From the NCBI GenBank assembly GCA_964387485.1, contig CAYLWV010000034.1, positions 1-16,234 of the forward strand: 16,234 nt of DNA, in the 5' to 3' direction. The notes under the pieces were generated by a model. That model ran no database searches. It saw nothing but the letters and a program-made list of their open reading frames with translations, and was not told where the DNA came from. Below, one piece after another: positions 14,988-16,234 of the stretch (position 1 is its first letter; the number at the start of each line of letters is the position of its first letter). The stretch is from Fluviibacter sp964387485. Lineage in GTDB: Bacteria > Pseudomonadota > Gammaproteobacteria > Burkholderiales > Rhodocyclaceae. Made by a program: the position numbers and the translations under genes.

Positions 14988-14995
14988 ATTATAAG
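14988..14995. promoter_or_regulatory. Possible shared -10 element between dsbB and rluA
   Basis: The short sequence ATTATAAG reads as a consensus TATAAT on the minus strand (14988-14993) and as TATAAG on the plus strand (14990-14995). It lies in the 38-base gap between the divergent genes. No convincing -35 is found for either direction, so this is tentative. A minus-strand transcript would start almost at the dsbB ATG. Confidence 0.3.
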
Positions 14996-15018
14996 CCTCA
15001 ACCTGTCAGTACCGGACT

Positions 15019-15645
15019 ATGCCACAGATCCTTTATAACAATAACGGCTTGCTCGTTATCGACAAACCGGCAGGCTTATTATCGCAGCCCGGCCGACGGC
15101 CCGAGAAATGGGACAGCGTCATTACAAGGCTAAAGGTCCATTATCCGGATGCCGTTGTGGTGCACCGGCTCGATGAGCCGACATCTGGCCTCATGATGCT
15201 GGCCTTGGGCCAGGCCATGAGCAGCGGTCTGAGCCGGGCATTCCGTGAGCGCCAGGTTCACAAGCGTTATGAAGCCATTGTTGACGGCTTGATGACGGAT
15301 GACCAGGGCAGCATCGATTTTCCGCTGATTGCCGATTGGCCAAACCGGCCACGACAGAAAATCGACTTCGAGACGGGAAAACCTTCACTGACCCATTTTC
15401 AGGTCATGGCGCGTCATGTGCAGGAAAACTGGACGCGCGTTGATCTCGAACCCTTTACCGGACGATCCCATCAGCTGCGGATGCATCTGATGGCTCTCGG
15501 CCATCCTATCCTGGGCGATCCCTTGTACGCGCATCCGGAAGCATTGGCCCGCGCGCCACGGATGTATCTCCATGCGCGGCATCTATCATTCGACCATCCG
15601 CTAACGGGTGAGCCAATGGTCTTTGATTCGGCCACGCCGTTTTGA
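15019..15645 (+). CDS. rluA: RluA-type dual-specificity RNA pseudouridine synthase
   Basis: This 208-residue enzyme would isomerise uridine to pseudouridine in 23S rRNA (U746 in E. coli) and in the anticodon stem of certain tRNAs (U32). The catalytic aspartate is in VVHRLDEPTSGLM. Other family motifs include LLVIDKPAGLLSQPGR near the N-terminus, PLIADWPNRPRQK in the middle and the strongly conserved TGRSHQLRMHLMALGHPILG near the C-terminus. Length and each of these segments match E. coli RluA (219 residues) rather than the longer RluC/RluD, and there is no N-terminal S4 domain. No clear ribosome binding site precedes the ATG. A bidirectional terminator lies 74 bases after the stop. Confidence 0.9.
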   Translation: MPQILYNNNGLLVIDKPAGLLSQPGRRPEKWDSVITRLKVHYPDAVVVHRLDEPTSGLMMLALGQAMSSGLSRAFRERQVHKRYEAIVDGLMTDDQGSIDFPLIADWPNRPRQKIDFETGKPSLTHFQVMARHVQENWTRVDLEPFTGRSHQLRMHLMALGHPILGDPLYAHPEALARAPRMYLHARHLSFDHPLTGEPMVFDSATPF

Positions 15646-15718
15646 GGCCCATATCAGCCTCTCAACCCACCACAAATAACGCGCATAATGTTTATTATGT
15701 AAAGTTTAGGGTGCGCTT

Positions 15719-15749
15719 AAAAGGGAGGCATTTGAAGCCGCTCCCTTTT
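15719..15749. terminator. Bidirectional terminator between rluA and the lipoprotein gene
   Basis: AAAAGGGAG (15719-15727) and CTCCCTTTT (15741-15749) form a 9-bp stem, with GC pairs extending into the loop. Both strands end in a short T run, so it can serve both converging genes. Confidence 0.7.
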
Positions 15750-15794
15750 GGCCCCTCTGTACCGAGAACTCAAGACCGGCTAACGGACCTTCTC

Positions 15795-16091
15795 TTAGTT
15801 GGCTTCTTGAACGCAGCTGAAGGTCATCGTGAACATGCCCTGACGAATGACTGGATCCAGTGGCTGATCATAGGTCCGCACTTTAACCTGCTGCTTGTTC
15901 TGGGCGCAGTAGTCTTTCGCTGCTGCCTTGATGTCATCAATGGCTGGATCCGGAATGTGCTCGGCTGCAGCTTGTGTCGGCTGGCTCTTTTCGGACACCG
16001 AATACAAGTTGTCTCCGATTTTCTGGACTCCTGGACTGGAACAGCCCACCAGACCTAACAACAGGACCGAAAACAGATAACCGTGTTTCAT
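15795..16091 (-). CDS. Small putative lipoprotein of unknown function
   Basis: This 98-residue protein begins with a signal peptide ending in the lipobox LVGC (MKHGYLFSVLLLGLVGC), followed by SSPG, so it should be anchored to a membrane by a lipidated cysteine. The mature part has two further cysteines, in KDYCAQNKQQ and FTMTFSC near the C-terminus. Their spacing suggests one disulfide in a small compact domain, as in several short proteobacterial lipoproteins with a YC...FxC pattern. I do not recognise a named family. An AAGG lies 7 bases before the ATG (16099-16102). The gene is single, between a terminator on each side, and converges with rluA. The oppositely oriented reading frame at 15642-16058 is longer but lacks any such signals. 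Confidence 0.75.
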   Translation of the reverse strand: MKHGYLFSVLLLGLVGCSSPGVQKIGDNLYSVSEKSQPTQAAAEHIPDPAIDDIKAAAKDYCAQNKQQVKVRTYDQPLDPVIRQGMFTMTFSCVQEAN

Positions 16092-16140
16092 CGTAGCGCC
16101 TTTATAAATTGAGATGCCCTACCTTACCATCCGGATTTAC

Positions 16141-16174
16141 AAAGAAAAAGGCCCGTACCGGAGTACGGGCCTTT
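16141..16174 (-). terminator. Rho-independent terminator of tRNA-Gly
   Basis: A perfect 12-bp stem, AAAGGCCCGTAC (16147-16158) with GTACGGGCCTTT (16163-16174), has a 4-base loop. On the minus strand the loop is TCCG, a UNCG-type stable tetraloop, and the stem is followed by a T run (TTTTTC at 16144-16149). It lies 6 bases beyond the tRNA CCA end. Confidence 0.85.
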
Positions 16175-16179
16175 CATTT

Positions 16180-16234
16180 TGGAGCGGCAGAAGAGTCTCG
16201 AACTCTCGACCTATACCTTGGCAAGGTATCGCTC
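16180..16234 (-). tRNA. tRNA-Gly (anticodon GCC), 3' part; 5' end outside window
   Basis: The minus strand reads through an anticodon arm GATACCTTGCCAAGGTATA with GCC at 16220-16222, a variable region, and a T arm with loop GTTCGAG. An acceptor end CCGCTCCA follows, with CCA encoded at 16180-16182. These fit bacterial tRNA-Gly(GCC). About 20 bases of the 5' side (acceptor and D arm) lie beyond the window, and other tRNAs could precede it in a cluster. Confidence 0.9.

Noticed and set aside
15642..16058. 138-codon plus-strand reading frame after rluA
   Set aside because: It runs antisense to the lipoprotein gene, which has a signal peptide, lipobox and ribosome binding site. The plus-strand frame runs through the terminator and shows no recognisable domain.
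1..16234. CRISPR array, toxin-antitoxin pair, phage genes or defence system
   Set aside because: No regularly spaced repeats, phage structural genes or defence-type proteins were seen; all larger ORFs are explained by known housekeeping, repair, transport or efflux families.

Overview
This window looks like a chromosomal segment of a gammaproteobacterium with moderately high GC. The efflux proteins, CycA-like permease, DsbB, RluA and UmuDC all align, from memory, with the enterobacterial/pseudomonad versions. A sulfite dehydrogenase pair (sorAB) hints at a sulfur-oxidising or thiosulfate-using lifestyle. The exact genus cannot be fixed from the sequence alone. A run of exactly 100 N shows that this is a draft assembly.

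Layout. (1) 1-320: the 3' end of an IS256-family transposase and its terminal repeat. A 27-bp fragment resembling the anticodon arm of tRNA-Asn follows. Next come, on the minus strand, a terminator, an intact tRNA-Asn(GTT) and its sigma70-type promoter. (2) 372-2296, minus strand: umuD-umuC, an error-prone Y-family polymerase operon. UmuD carries an extra DNA-binding-like N-terminus, and a 35-bp near-perfect palindrome covers the promoter -10 region just before its start. (3) 2369-5276, minus strand: sorA-sorB-cycA, a periplasmic molybdenum sulfite dehydrogenase, its cytochrome c and an amino-acid permease. Parts of sorA are visibly more AT-rich than the flanking genes. (4) 5277-5533: a divergent control region with an 11-bp direct repeat, two small palindromes, a possible 41-codon ORF with a good ribosome binding site, and a putative promoter. 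(5) 5534-14554, plus strand: mdtA-mdtB-mdtC-outer-membrane-factor, a complete tripartite RND efflux operon with two different inner-membrane pump subunits. All its genes are coupled by 4-nt start/stop overlaps, and mdtC is interrupted by the assembly gap. (6) 14483-16234: dsbB (minus, its 3' end overlapping the outer-membrane-factor gene), rluA (plus), a bidirectional terminator, a small lipoprotein gene (minus), a tRNA terminator and a partial tRNA-Gly(GCC) (minus) running off the window.

How the parts work together. MdtA, the MdtB/MdtC pump and the OprM-like channel should form one envelope-spanning drug exporter. SorA should oxidise periplasmic sulfite and pass electrons to the c-type cytochrome SorB. 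UmuD and UmuC should form translesion polymerase V after DNA damage. The most interesting signal is the umuD control region. A UmuD with its own putative DNA-binding N-terminus, next to a long palindrome sitting on its own promoter and with no canonical CTGT-N8-ACAG LexA box, suggests a self-regulating, self-cleaving UmuD repressor like Acinetobacter UmuDAb.
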